From Lachnospiraceae bacterium UBA1721 (lineage in GTDB: Bacteria > Bacillota > Clostridia > Lachnospirales > Lachnospiraceae), in the NCBI GenBank assembly GCA_002317155.1, contig DCIR01000012.1, positions 1-64,000 of the forward strand: 64,000 nt of DNA, given 5' to 3'. Under the pieces are notes generated by a model, which was given only the letters and a program-made list of their open reading frames with translations, was not told the DNA's origin and did no database searches. This document shows, piece by piece, positions 1 through 8,100 of the stretch. Both the position numbers and the translations under genes were made by a program. Numbering within the stretch: the first letter of the stretch is position 1; every line of letters starts with the position of its first letter.

Positions 1-249
1 ATTGAACATTTTTCTATCCATAAGTTGAGACATTATTTTGCTACAGTAATGTCCACCCTTATACCCGAAAAGGATTGGTTGTATCTTGGTGGATGGGCAA
101 CAGATAACATTGCCAAGACAGTTTATCAGCACAATCAGATAGCCAAAAATACAGAACAAAAGAAGAAAGCATCTGAAGACTTAATGAAGAAAATTATCCC
201 CAAATTATCCCCAACAGAAGAAAACGTTCAGCAAAATCAAGTGCCATAA
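1..249 (+). CDS. Tyrosine recombinase (integrase), C-terminal fragment
   Basis: The reading frame is open at the left edge of the window, so only the last 82 or so codons are present. It shows the C-terminal catalytic signature of phage-type tyrosine recombinases: HKLRH near the start (the H-x-x-R box II), then LGGWATDNIAKTVYQH, where the Tyr is the expected nucleophile. Integrases of this class cut and rejoin DNA at att sites. The stop codon lies only about 10 bases before a 3' tRNA fragment, the usual arrangement of an integrase beside its attachment site. The tail after the Tyr is short, charged and Lys/Glu/Gln-rich. The internal TTG at 25 is not a real start because the motif begins upstream of it. 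Family call is firm; the type of element (phage or ICE) cannot be told from this fragment. Confidence 0.85.
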   Translation: MEHFSIHKLRHYFATVMSTLIPEKDWLYLGGWATDNIAKTVYQHNQIAKNTEQKKKASEDLMKKIIPKLSPTEENVQQNQVP

Positions 250-257
250 GGATTTTT

Positions 258-285
258 GTCACGGGTTCGATTCCCGTGTGTCTCA
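258..285 (+). other. 3' tRNA fragment, probable attachment site (attL/attR)
   Basis: The bases read as a complete T-arm (stem ACGGG 261-265, loop TTCGATT 266-272, stem CCCGT 273-277) followed by the acceptor 3' strand GTGTCTC and discriminator A. No D-arm or anticodon arm precedes it; the sequence upstream is the integrase gene. A 3' tRNA end directly behind an integrase is the classic product of integration into a tRNA gene. The intact tRNA should lie at the other end of the element, outside the window. Confidence 0.7.
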
Positions 286-296
286 CTTGTATATTC

Positions 297-326
297 TCCC
301 GTTGGTTATTCCATCGGGATTTTTTA
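297..326 (+). terminator. Rho-independent terminator after the tRNA fragment
   Basis: Stem TCCCGTTGG / CCATCGGGA with one mismatch and loop TTATT is followed by a run of six T. It is probably the terminator of the tRNA gene that was used as integration target. Confidence 0.7.
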
Positions 327-354
327 TTGCCATTTTCATGCACCATCAACACAA

Positions 355-384
355 TTTATCCTATAACCCCTTTTTATCCTATAA
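355..384 (+). repeat. Two direct copies of a 12-base motif upstream of the NTPase gene
   Basis: TTTATCCTATAA occurs at 355-366 and again at 373-384, 18 bases apart, just before the ATG at 400. The role is unknown; it may be a regulator site or a short duplication. Confidence 0.4.
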
Positions 385-399
385 ACCAAGAATTCTATT

Positions 400-975
400 A
401 TGATTGATTACTTAAACTTCATCGAATCTCAATTACAGAACCAAATACAGAGCAAAAAACATATTGTCATCACAGGTGCCATAGGAAGCGGAAAATCTAC
501 TTTGCTAAAAGCGCTAAAAGATAAATTATGCTTAACAGACAGTGCTCCCGGCCTAATAACATGGAATGTGCCACGCAAAGCCGTATATATGAGTAAAATA
601 GGTGATGCAGAGCCCACGCTGATTGGCGAATTTAACCCTCACAGTCAGTCATTGCGCAATAGAATGCGTCCTGTTCCGGATGGTTTTAATATATATGGAG
701 TATCTGCTCTGGCGGATTTTATAAATGATGATTCCGAATGGGTGACAATAGACGAAATAGGCTTTCTTGAAAGTGATTGCCAGCCTTACTTGGATAAACT
801 GACTGAATTATTTGATCAAAAAAGAATAATCGCGGTGGTAAGAAAACAAGATATAAAGCATATCAATGACATTATCAATCGTGAAGATGCCTTGGTCATT
901 GATCTTGATGCTGATTCCGACATCAATCTCTTACCCCATCTTAGTGATGCTTCCAAAACCAACAAAGGCAACTGA
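400..975 (+). CDS. THEP1-like nucleoside-triphosphatase
   Basis: A 191-residue P-loop NTPase. The Walker A motif GAIGSGKST is at about residues 26-34 and a Walker B-like TIDEIGFLE is at about 117-125. The spacing, the IDEIG motif and the length fit the NTPase_1/THEP1 family, small ATP/GTP-hydrolysing enzymes of poorly defined role; a MobB- or ATPase-like alternative is possible. It stands alone on the plus strand between the element end and the minus-strand beta-mannosidase gene. The ribosome binding site before the ATG is weak. The stop codon lies inside the stem of the downstream terminator. Family call moderately sure; cellular function unknown. Confidence 0.7.
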   Translation: MIDYLNFIESQLQNQIQSKKHIVITGAIGSGKSTLLKALKDKLCLTDSAPGLITWNVPRKAVYMSKIGDAEPTLIGEFNPHSQSLRNRMRPVPDGFNIYGVSALADFINDDSEWVTIDEIGFLESDCQPYLDKLTELFDQKRIIAVVRKQDIKHINDIINREDALVIDLDADSDINLLPHLSDASKTNKGN

Positions 976-997
976 AAATAACTTTCAGTTGCCTTTA
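967..997 (+). terminator. Terminator overlapping the end of the NTPase gene
   Basis: Perfect 11-base stem GGCAACTGAAA / TTTCAGTTGCC with loop ATAAC, followed by TTTATCT. The TGA stop (973-975) of the NTPase gene is inside the 5' stem strand. Confidence 0.8.
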
Positions 998-1056
998 TCT
1001 CATTTAACAAAACTGCACCATTTACAATTTTCTTATACTACTGCTCTCTCGCCTGG

Positions 1057-3642
1057 TTACATATATGTATCCTGCAGAGCAATAACCTTAAGCATATCCT
1101 TAAGTTCTTTAGCTGTGCCAATCTCACCTCTGAATACATCTTTTTTATCAACTCTCACGCAGACAGTCTCATTCGATGTAATTGCAAAACAATTCTTGTC
1201 AAAAAGAGCATCCGCCCTGCCAAGCACCAATGTAACAAAAGGAGCAAACTTATCGCTATTCACGCAAATATTATAGCTCTCTTCATCCTCAGTGGTTTCA
1301 ACTGCTATATTCGCTTTTTCCAATTGCATATATTTCCAGGGTACTAATACTTCTATCTGAACCAATTGCTCGGTAGTTCCGTCCGGCTTGGTAAATGTAT
1401 AGATTGCCTCAACAAAGACCTCTCTTCTCATATCGGCAAATTCACTGTAATCCTCATCAATCACCATAACTGATGAATATGGAGCCATCACCGCCTCTGC
1501 CTCAGTCTTGCGCAGCACAGTGAAATCCGTCTTCTTTACCTGCATGGTCACAGCTACCTTAATCTCATCTGCACTCTCATTTTCAGCCCAGGCCTGTATT
1601 CCGCTGAATTCCTTGTTCACCTCACCGGTCTTAAGAAGGCTTCCGGTAACAGGTGCAAAGAAATCCTTAGCCATATAATGAAGTGCTTTCCAGCGTCCGT
1701 AGTAATCAATACTAGCCCACGATGCTACAGGCCAGTTGTCATTAAGCTGCCAGTATATAGCACCCATGCAGCGGCCTCTGTTTCTTCTCCAGTGCTCTGC
1801 TCCTGCTTTGATAGCAATACCCTGAAGAATCTGTGTAGTGTAAAGCAGTGTCTCAAAATCCTTGGGATATCTGAAATTTTCAGAAATATAGTAAAGCATC
1901 TTACCGTTTGCAGAATCATTTTTCTGATGACTCTCCATAACCGCAGAAAAAATGTTTCTGTCTTCAGGAAGTGTATATGTCTCTACAGTCTTCAATTCAG
2001 GGAATGACTGGAAACCAAACTCCGAACAATATCTGAAATAATGCTTCAAATAATCTGTGAACGGCTTCTGACCATGCCATACCTCCCAGTAATGAGTATC
2101 TCCGCGATTCTCATCCCCCGGATTGTCAAAGCATCCACCTGACGAAGGCGATGAAGGCCAATACATTGTCGCGGGATCCTCTTCCTTAACAATTCCGGGA
2201 ATAATCTCCTCAAACATCTTGATATAATCTGCCTTAAGATATGCTGAATGAGAATTACTCCAACCCCAATCTACCCATGCAGACTCCATCTCATTATTAC
2301 CGCACCACACTCCAAGAGAAGCGTGATGACGAAGTCTCTTGATGTTATCAACTGTCTCGGCAATTATATTTTCACGGAATTCGTCATTAAGTTCATAGAT
2401 GTTGCATGCATACATAAAATCCTGCCATACAACCAGTCCGTATTTGTCGCACAGATCATAGAAATCCTCCGAAGGATAATATCCGCCACCCCATACACGA
2501 ATGCAGTTATGATGGACACGTGCAGCCGAAGAAACAAGATATTCGATACGCTCACGTGTAATTCTTGAATAAATACAGTCTTCGGGAATATAGTCTGCAC
2601 CCATTGAGAAAATCTTACGGCCGTTTACGCACATGGCATACTCTCGTCCCCACTCGTCCTCCTCCTGCGATACAGTGATGGTACGAAGTCCGATGGTAAG
2701 ATGCCTGCTGCACAAAGGCTCAATCTTATTAATCTGAGTAGCATTTGCACCCCCGCCTGCCAACATTCCCACAGGCTTAAGTGAAATATCGATGTCATAC
2801 AGATTCTGCTCACCCTGGTCATTAGGCCACCACAGCTTAGGCTCCTCAATCTCAAAGGCAACTGTAAGTCCATCATCTCCTATATTAACCAGCGTTGATC
2901 TGGTCTGAGCCTGAGTTGCGAATACTCGTTTTTTACCAACCCACGCGTGCTGTACAGTTGTTGAAAGCTTGTATCTTTTTTCAGCCCTTTTATCAAAATC
3001 AACCTTTACAGTCAGACTGACTCTTCCATCCTCATGCTTCTGAATAGTCTTAACATCATCAATTCTGATATCAGAATATCCTTCAATACGAATAGGTCGC
3101 CATATTCCGCAGTCAGGAAGCTGTGCACCCCAGTCCCATCCAAGCATTGAATGAGCCTTACGAATATACTGGTTGCCCGCGATTCCTCCCGCAGGTACAT
3201 TGGTAATCTCTTTATTCTCCGCAGGCACATACTCCTCGATATACTTTAACGGACCAACGAAATCGATACGTATCTCGTTGTTTCCAGACTTAAGCATTTC
3301 TTTTGCCGGAATACGATAGGTTCTATGCATATTTTCAGTATGTGCGAGATGATTGTCGTTAATATAAATATCAGCGATTGTATCGATTCCTTCACATACA
3401 AGATCGATACTCTCCTGCTCTATAAATTCATCATCAAGCTCAAAGCTTCTGAAAAAGGTGTAATCATTCTTAAAAAGATCACGAACGGCATATTCATTTT
3501 CTCTGTAATAAGGATCTTCGATAGCTCCGGCATCAATCAATCCTGAAAGAACAGATCCGGGGATTTGTACAGGATACACAGTTGTTTCTTCATTGCAGTT
3601 TTGTCTGAAAGACCAGCTTCCGTTAAGTTCAAGTATTTTCAT
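1057..3642 (-). CDS. Beta-mannosidase, GH2 family
   Basis: An 861-residue glycoside hydrolase family 2 enzyme that releases mannose from the non-reducing end of beta-1,4-manno-oligosaccharides. It has an N-terminal jelly-roll sugar-binding domain, an immunoglobulin-like domain and a TIM barrel. The general acid/base is the Glu of WCGNNEME (about residue 450) and the nucleophile the Glu of YCSEFGFQ (about 541). WDWGAQLPDCGIWRPI near residue 170 is typical of mannosidases of the family. There is no signal peptide, so it probably works in the cytoplasm on imported oligosaccharides. I chose the ATG at 3642, 8 bases behind GGAG, rather than the TTG one codon upstream. It appears monocistronic; no sugar transporter or regulator is next to it. 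Confidence 0.93.
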   Translation of the reverse strand: MKILELNGSWSFRQNCNEETTVYPVQIPGSVLSGLIDAGAIEDPYYRENEYAVRDLFKNDYTFFRSFELDDEFIEQESIDLVCEGIDTIADIYINDNHLAHTENMHRTYRIPAKEMLKSGNNEIRIDFVGPLKYIEEYVPAENKEITNVPAGGIAGNQYIRKAHSMLGWDWGAQLPDCGIWRPIRIEGYSDIRIDDVKTIQKHEDGRVSLTVKVDFDKRAEKRYKLSTTVQHAWVGKKRVFATQAQTRSTLVNIGDDGLTVAFEIEEPKLWWPNDQGEQNLYDIDISLKPVGMLAGGGANATQINKIEPLCSRHLTIGLRTITVSQEEDEWGREYAMCVNGRKIFSMGADYIPEDCIYSRITRERIEYLVSSAARVHHNCIRVWGGGYYPSEDFYDLCDKYGLVVWQDFMYACNIYELNDEFRENIIAETVDNIKRLRHHASLGVWCGNNEMESAWVDWGWSNSHSAYLKADYIKMFEEIIPGIVKEEDPATMYWPSSPSSGGCFDNPGDENRGDTHYWEVWHGQKPFTDYLKHYFRYCSEFGFQSFPELKTVETYTLPEDRNIFSAVMESHQKNDSANGKMLYYISENFRYPKDFETLLYTTQILQGIAIKAGAEHWRRNRGRCMGAIYWQLNDNWPVASWASIDYYGRWKALHYMAKDFFAPVTGSLLKTGEVNKEFSGIQAWAENESADEIKVAVTMQVKKTDFTVLRKTEAEAVMAPYSSVMVIDEDYSEFADMRREVFVEAIYTFTKPDGTTEQLVQIEVLVPWKYMQLEKANIAVETTEDEESYNICVNSDKFAPFVTLVLGRADALFDKNCFAITSNETVCVRVDKKDVFRGEIGTAKELKDMLKVIALQDTYM

Positions 3643-3774
3643 CAAATATTCTCCAAAAATTCTAACTTATAACATAATTTCACAAAATCATCTGTTACTT
3701 AGCTGAAATTTTATTCTACCTCTTACTACATTTCAATAATAATATTTCACGAATTACTTGTGCAATTATTTTCC

Positions 3775-3804
3775 TTGACACAGACAGGTGTTGGCGACTA
3801 TAAT
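3775..3804 (+). promoter_or_regulatory. Consensus sigma-A promoter of tRNA-Pro
   Basis: TTGACA at 3775-3780 and TATAAT at 3799-3804 with an 18-base spacer, ending about 20 bases before the tRNA. Confidence 0.85.
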
Positions 3805-3824
3805 GCCTATTGTCGCTGTTATAT

Positions 3825-3899
3825 CGGGGTGTGGCTCAGCTTGGCTAGAGCACCTGGTTTGGGACCAGGGGGTCGCAGGTTCGAATCCTGTCACCCCGA
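3825..3899 (+). tRNA. tRNA-Pro(TGG)
   Basis: Full cloverleaf: acceptor CGGGGTG / CACCCCG, D-arm GCTC...GAGC, anticodon stem CCTGG / CCAGG with loop TTTGGGA (anticodon TGG), T-arm GCAGG TTCGAAT CCTGT, discriminator A. CCA is not encoded. It has its own promoter and terminator, so it is a single-gene unit. Confidence 0.97.
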
Positions 3900-3905
3900 C
3901 ACTAA

Positions 3906-3953
3906 AAAAGCTCAGTAAATTCAAGCATTTTCGCTGATTTACTGAGTTTTTTA
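3906..3953 (+). terminator. Terminator of tRNA-Pro
   Basis: Stem CTCAGTAAAT / ATTTACTGAG, 16-base loop, then six T. An A-run in front may let it also work for minus-strand transcription leaving the MATE gene. Confidence 0.85.
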
Positions 3954-4038
3954 TTATCTTAATACATTTGATCTGGAATAGATATAGAACAACTCTTGCG
4001 TATATTTATATCCCTTTTCCATCTGTTCAATCGTGCAA

Positions 4039-5430
4039 TCATTCCTCAAAATCTCTTGTAATATTTTTCATCCATTTATTTTTTCTGAAATGATTGATTA
4101 CAACAGGCATCTTATAATACTCGTCCAAAGTCATCACAAGATAAACGATGACCGGCGGAAGCTTAAGAAGATATGCCGCACCGGCCATGAGCGGTATCGC
4201 TACCAACCACATAAAAACAGCATCCATAATCATTCCGAATTTAGCGTCTCCGCCACCTCTGAAGCATCCGCAAATCAGACAGGTATTGATACCTTCACCG
4301 ACAAGGCGCCAGGTAGTCATTATCATCAGACTTCCTAAATATGAAACAGCTGTTTCAGTCATCTTATCGCTGTAGTACATCATCATAAACGGTCTTATTG
4401 CCATTATTATTCCGCATCCGATAAGGCTGACCACTATAGTAATATGGAGCATCCTCTTGCCGTATATTTTCGCGTTCTCGATATTATTCTGACCTAATTC
4501 CTGGCTGACAATAATCGTCGTTGCATTTGCAAATCCACGGCAGGCAATCGCACCGATATTAACAACCATGACTGCAACTGCATTAGCCGCAACCATATCA
4601 TCTCCTATATGGCCCAGGATAATAGCAAATACCGATGAAGCCAGTCCCCAGATTAGATCATTTGCAACAGCCGGCACACTGAGCTTCATAAAGTCATTTA
4701 AGAGAACACCAACGTTAGCAAATAAATACTTAACTCTGATTTTGAGTTCACTAAACCAGATTGAATATACGAAGCATATTACTACCTCGACCACTCTCGC
4801 AATTACTGTTCCGAGGGCAACTCCTGTAACTCCCAGCTTGGGTAGACCGAATAATCCGAATATAAATGTTGCATTAAAAAATACATTTACAGCCAATGAC
4901 ACAACATACGTCACTGAAGGGATTACCACCTTGCCAATGCTTCGAAGTGAGCTCATATATACCTGCGATATTCCCATAAAAAGATATGAGAAAGAAATTA
5001 CTTTCAGATATGTCACTCCTGCTTCGATTGTGTCCGGTGAGCTTGAAAACATCTTCATTACCGGACCGGCAAAGAAAAATGATATTACAAAAGATATGAG
5101 TGAAATTACTATCGACATTCTGAGTGCAAGCCCTGTAATTTTCTCAGCTGTCTTCATATCTCCCTTGCCATAATACTGTCCACAAAGCACAGAAGTACCT
5201 GTCGCCATTCCAAAGAAAAAGCAAAACAACACAAATGTAAACTGATTCGCAAGCGAAGAAGCAGACATTGCAGTCTGACTGACATTTCCAAGCATAGTCG
5301 TATCAGCAACATTAACAAGTGTACTGATAAGATTCTGTATCATAATCGGAAATGCCAGCTTACAAGCCAGCTTTATAAATTCTTTTTTATTTAATGTAGT
5401 TGCCGTTTTTTCGGCAGTAATGGTTCCCAT
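4039..5430 (-). CDS. MATE family efflux transporter
   Basis: A 463-residue protein with about 12 hydrophobic segments. The start KLACKLAFPIMIQNLISTLVNVADTTMLGN is typical of multidrug and toxic compound extrusion pumps (NorM/DinF-like), which export drugs or metabolites in exchange for Na+ or H+. The length fits the family. AGGAG lies 10 bases before the ATG. It is transcribed alone, between the tRNA-Pro gene and the terminator of the rdgB-yfcE pair. The substrate cannot be predicted. Confidence 0.92.
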   Translation of the reverse strand: MGTITAEKTATTLNKKEFIKLACKLAFPIMIQNLISTLVNVADTTMLGNVSQTAMSASSLANQFTFVLFCFFFGMATGTSVLCGQYYGKGDMKTAEKITGLALRMSIVISLISFVISFFFAGPVMKMFSSSPDTIEAGVTYLKVISFSYLFMGISQVYMSSLRSIGKVVIPSVTYVVSLAVNVFFNATFIFGLFGLPKLGVTGVALGTVIARVVEVVICFVYSIWFSELKIRVKYLFANVGVLLNDFMKLSVPAVANDLIWGLASSVFAIILGHIGDDMVAANAVAVMVVNIGAIACRGFANATTIIVSQELGQNNIENAKIYGKRMLHITIVVSLIGCGIIMAIRPFMMMYYSDKMTETAVSYLGSLMIMTTWRLVGEGINTCLICGCFRGGGDAKFGMIMDAVFMWLVAIPLMAGAAYLLKLPPVIVYLVMTLDEYYKMPVVINHFRKNKWMKNITRDFEE

Positions 5431-5460
5431 CTACCTCTAACTCCTATTACACCAACACAG

Positions 5461-5493
5461 AAAAATCAAGCCTCGTACACTTATGTACGAGGC
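5461..5493 (-). terminator. Terminator of the rdgB-phosphodiesterase operon
   Basis: Nine-base stem GCCTCGTAC / GTACGAGGC with a 6-base loop. On the minus strand it is followed by the T-rich stretch TTGATTTTT. Confidence 0.75.
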
Positions 5494-5522
5494 AAAAAAC
5501 TCACACTGATTTTTACTGATTT

Positions 5523-5999
5523 CTACAGGTATGCTATTGTAAAATGCACATCTTCAAACCTGTCAATCTCCATAATAATATATGACGGTCTTCTGCCTTC
5601 CTGTCTTGGATATGACAATGAACCGGGATTGACTACAATCACACCATCCTCATGACGAACTTCCGGCTTGTGAGTATGACCATACATTGCTATATCAACT
5701 CCACGGTGTCTGGCTTCATCAGCCAGCATTTCCGCTCCCATTGATACATGATAATGATGCCCATGTGTAACAAAGCATTTATACTTGCCGATTTCTATTT
5801 CAATCTCTTTGGGAAGTGATGAAAAGAAATCATTATTGCCACTTACCATATGAACCGGACATCCTGCCGCCTCGGAAAGCGCATACTCAGAACCTTCAAC
5901 ATCGCCACAATGCACAACCATATCCGGCTTATGCATCTCTACGACCTTAAAGTAATTGGCATTGCTTCTGTGTGTATCACTTACAATCAGTACCTTCAT
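5523..5999 (-). CDS. YfcE/MJ0936-type metallophosphodiesterase
   Basis: A calcineurin-like phosphoesterase of 158 residues. All metal-binding motifs are present in order: SDTHR at the N-terminus, HCGDVEG (about 33), SGNND (about 55), THGHH (about 80) and YGHTHKP (about 111). The family hydrolyses phosphodiesters with Mn2+; the natural substrate is not known. I prefer the ATG at 5999: GGGGAG lies 12 bases upstream, while the TTG at 6008 is only 3 bases from it. The gene overlaps the end of rdgB by 23 bases, so the two are translationally coupled. Confidence 0.9.
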   Translation of the reverse strand: MKVLIVSDTHRSNANYFKVVEMHKPDMVVHCGDVEGSEYALSEAAGCPVHMVSGNNDFFSSLPKEIEIEIGKYKCFVTHGHHYHVSMGAEMLADEARHRGVDIAMYGHTHKPEVRHEDGVIVVNPGSLSYPRQEGRRPSYIIMEIDRFEDVHFTIAYL

Positions 6000-6588
6000 A
6001 TTTTTCAAGTTCTCCCCTCATCAGACGAAGTGCCTTACCACGATGACTAATCTTATTCTTTTCTTCTTCGGGAATTTCTGCTGTTGTACAACCAAGCTCC
6101 GGAACATAGAAAATAGGATCAAAGCCAAAACCATGCTCGCCCTTTTCTTCGAAATCAATCTGTCCCTCGATAGTTGCTCTTACCACCTTCTCGGTTCCAT
6201 CCGGGAATACAGCGCCTATTGCGCACACAAATCTGGCGCTTCTGTCTGCACCTTCAACGCCCTCAAGTCTGCGAATGATATCAGCATTTTTGATACTGTA
6301 TGGAGTATCTTCTCCAAGATATCTCGCAGAATAAATACCGGGTTCCTTGTTAAGTGCATCTACCTCAAGTCCCGAATCATCCGCAAGTATAAGTGCATCG
6401 GGAATCAAAGCTGCAACTGCTCTTGCCTTAATAAGTGCATTCTCCTCAAAACTTGTTCCGTCCTCAACAATATCAGGATTGACTCCGGCCTCTTTCATTG
6501 AATAAATTTCATATCCGGTATCTTCCATAATCTGGCGAATCTCACGCATCTTACCCATATTACCGGTAGCAAATATCATTTTTTTCAT
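5977..6588 (-). CDS. rdgB: XTP/dITP pyrophosphatase, RdgB/HAM1 family
   Basis: A 203-residue enzyme that hydrolyses non-canonical purine triphosphates (ITP, XTP, dITP) to monophosphates and so keeps them out of DNA and RNA. Family signatures: ATGNMGKMREI near the N-terminus (usual form TxNxxKxxE), LADDSGLEVDAL (about 67-78), PGIYSARY (about 83-90), and FGFDPIFY with SHRGKAL near the C-terminus. GGAGAG precedes the ATG. It heads a two-gene operon with the overlapping phosphodiesterase, a common order in Clostridia. Confidence 0.95.
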   Translation of the reverse strand: MKKMIFATGNMGKMREIRQIMEDTGYEIYSMKEAGVNPDIVEDGTSFEENALIKARAVAALIPDALILADDSGLEVDALNKEPGIYSARYLGEDTPYSIKNADIIRRLEGVEGADRSARFVCAIGAVFPDGTEKVVRATIEGQIDFEEKGEHGFGFDPIFYVPELGCTTAEIPEEEKNKISHRGKALRLMRGELEKYEGTDCK

Positions 6589-6667
6589 ACTAATTAACTC
6601 TCCGAATCTATCTGTTATCGTACTTACAAAATATATACCTGTACGTCAACGTATAAGCTTATCTGCT

Positions 6668-8053
6668 TTACTGCTCTGATGATACCACATCAACTATTCC
6701 GTTGAGAATACCGGTTGCCAAAGTATCTCTGTAGCTTTCATCAAGTAACAAAGAATACTCCTCGCTGTTGCTGATATAACCAATCTTAATTCCTGCCGCA
6801 GGCTGCTTTACAAGCATAAGCAGGCTATCCTCAGAAGCCGCCTCGATTACATTCGCTCTGTTCTTAGCAACCTCAGCAACGCTCTTAAGCAAAATATCTG
6901 CATATACAGCATTTTCAAAATCAGGATTATAGAATCTGTCGTTATAAACAGCACTCAATCCGTATTTTGACGTATCAGAATCTGAATCCACATCAAGGCC
7001 AATCACATAATCTGCTTCAGTGTCAAGAATAAGAGCCAGTCTTTCGGCTTCACTTCTCTCACTGCCTGCACCACGGGTTATATAAACCTTTATTCCTTGT
7101 TCAGCTGCCTTTTGTGCAACACTTTCTGCGACAAGTGCAGTTATATCTTCCGATGCTACAGAAGAATACACCGGGTCAATTACTACTACAGTTTCGTACA
7201 ACTCACTGACAGCAGTATTTTTTATCTTCAATTCACTGCCATTCTGAGTAACCTCATATTCCCACACCTGGCTCATCTCAAATGAAACAAGTATTTCGCT
7301 GTCCTTGGCTTTCCACGCCACTACAGTAATATCACTTACATTACCTGTAACATACGTGCCAACAAATTCGCTTGCTTTTACTCCGGATAATCTGATGAGC
7401 AACGCCCTGTCTCTGTAATGATTCTCAATCGCTATATCCGATACAGCAACACCTTCCGGGAGTCTGATACTGAAACCTTCATCTGTGTCGGCACTGACGC
7501 GTTCCATTACCGTCCAATCAGAATGTACTCCTGTATCATCAGCAACAAATGTCATATTTCTCTCACCGCGCACCAGTGAAAAATTGGGGAAGAAATTTCT
7601 GATTATAAACCACGCCGCACATCCTAATGCAAGCACTGCTGCCAAAATGATTCCAACAATTACCGGAGTCTTTAACTTTCTGTGCTTCTTTTTTTCAGGC
7701 ATTGACACTGGGGAAGATTTTTCATCAGGTTCGTAATCAGCCTCGTCCTCAGATTCTTCCTTCAAGTCTTCTTCTGAAGTCCCTTCCGCAGACTCTTCTT
7801 CAGAAACCTCTTCCTCGAAATCCTCTTCCGAAGCTTCTTCTTTGAATTTTTCTTCTAAAACTTCTTTGAAGTTGTCCGTCGAATTATCTTCAATGATATC
7901 TTTTTCCAATATATCTTCTTCAAAGTCTTCCTCCGAATTCTCTTCCTCGAAATCATCCTCTGAATTTTCTTCCTCGAAGTCTTCTTCTGAAGCTTCTTCA
8001 GTCATATTTTTTATTTTTTCTTCTACTGTCTCTTCTTCAATATCTAATTTCAT
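6668..8053 (-). CDS. Membrane protein with acidic N-terminus and degenerate amidase_3-like domain
   Basis: A 461-residue protein. Residues about 8-115 are almost all Glu, Asp and Ser in imperfect repeats of the type EEASEEDFEEE; a Lys-rich patch (KKKHRKLK) precedes one membrane helix (about 130-150), so the acidic part is cytoplasmic and the rest extracellular. The last 170 residues resemble N-acetylmuramoyl-L-alanine amidases: VVVIDPVYSS stands where active enzymes have IDPGHGG, ADYVIGLDVD replaces the SIHxN strand, and AGIKIGYISN replaces the LxExGFxSN strand. The zinc His, second His and catalytic Glu are thus all missing, so a wall-binding or regulatory role is more likely than hydrolysis (inference). 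The ATG at 8053 is preferred to the TTG at 8062. Confidence 0.7.
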   Translation of the reverse strand: MKLDIEEETVEEKIKNMTEEASEEDFEEENSEDDFEEENSEEDFEEDILEKDIIEDNSTDNFKEVLEEKFKEEASEEDFEEEVSEEESAEGTSEEDLKEESEDEADYEPDEKSSPVSMPEKKKHRKLKTPVIVGIILAAVLALGCAAWFIIRNFFPNFSLVRGERNMTFVADDTGVHSDWTVMERVSADTDEGFSIRLPEGVAVSDIAIENHYRDRALLIRLSGVKASEFVGTYVTGNVSDITVVAWKAKDSEILVSFEMSQVWEYEVTQNGSELKIKNTAVSELYETVVVIDPVYSSVASEDITALVAESVAQKAAEQGIKVYITRGAGSERSEAERLALILDTEADYVIGLDVDSDSDTSKYGLSAVYNDRFYNPDFENAVYADILLKSVAEVAKNRANVIEAASEDSLLMLVKQPAAGIKIGYISNSEEYSLLLDESYRDTLATGILNGIVDVVSSEQ

Positions 8054-8100
8054 AATCTGCAATTCTTTTCAGACAATATTGCCTGATAATATCATCTTTC

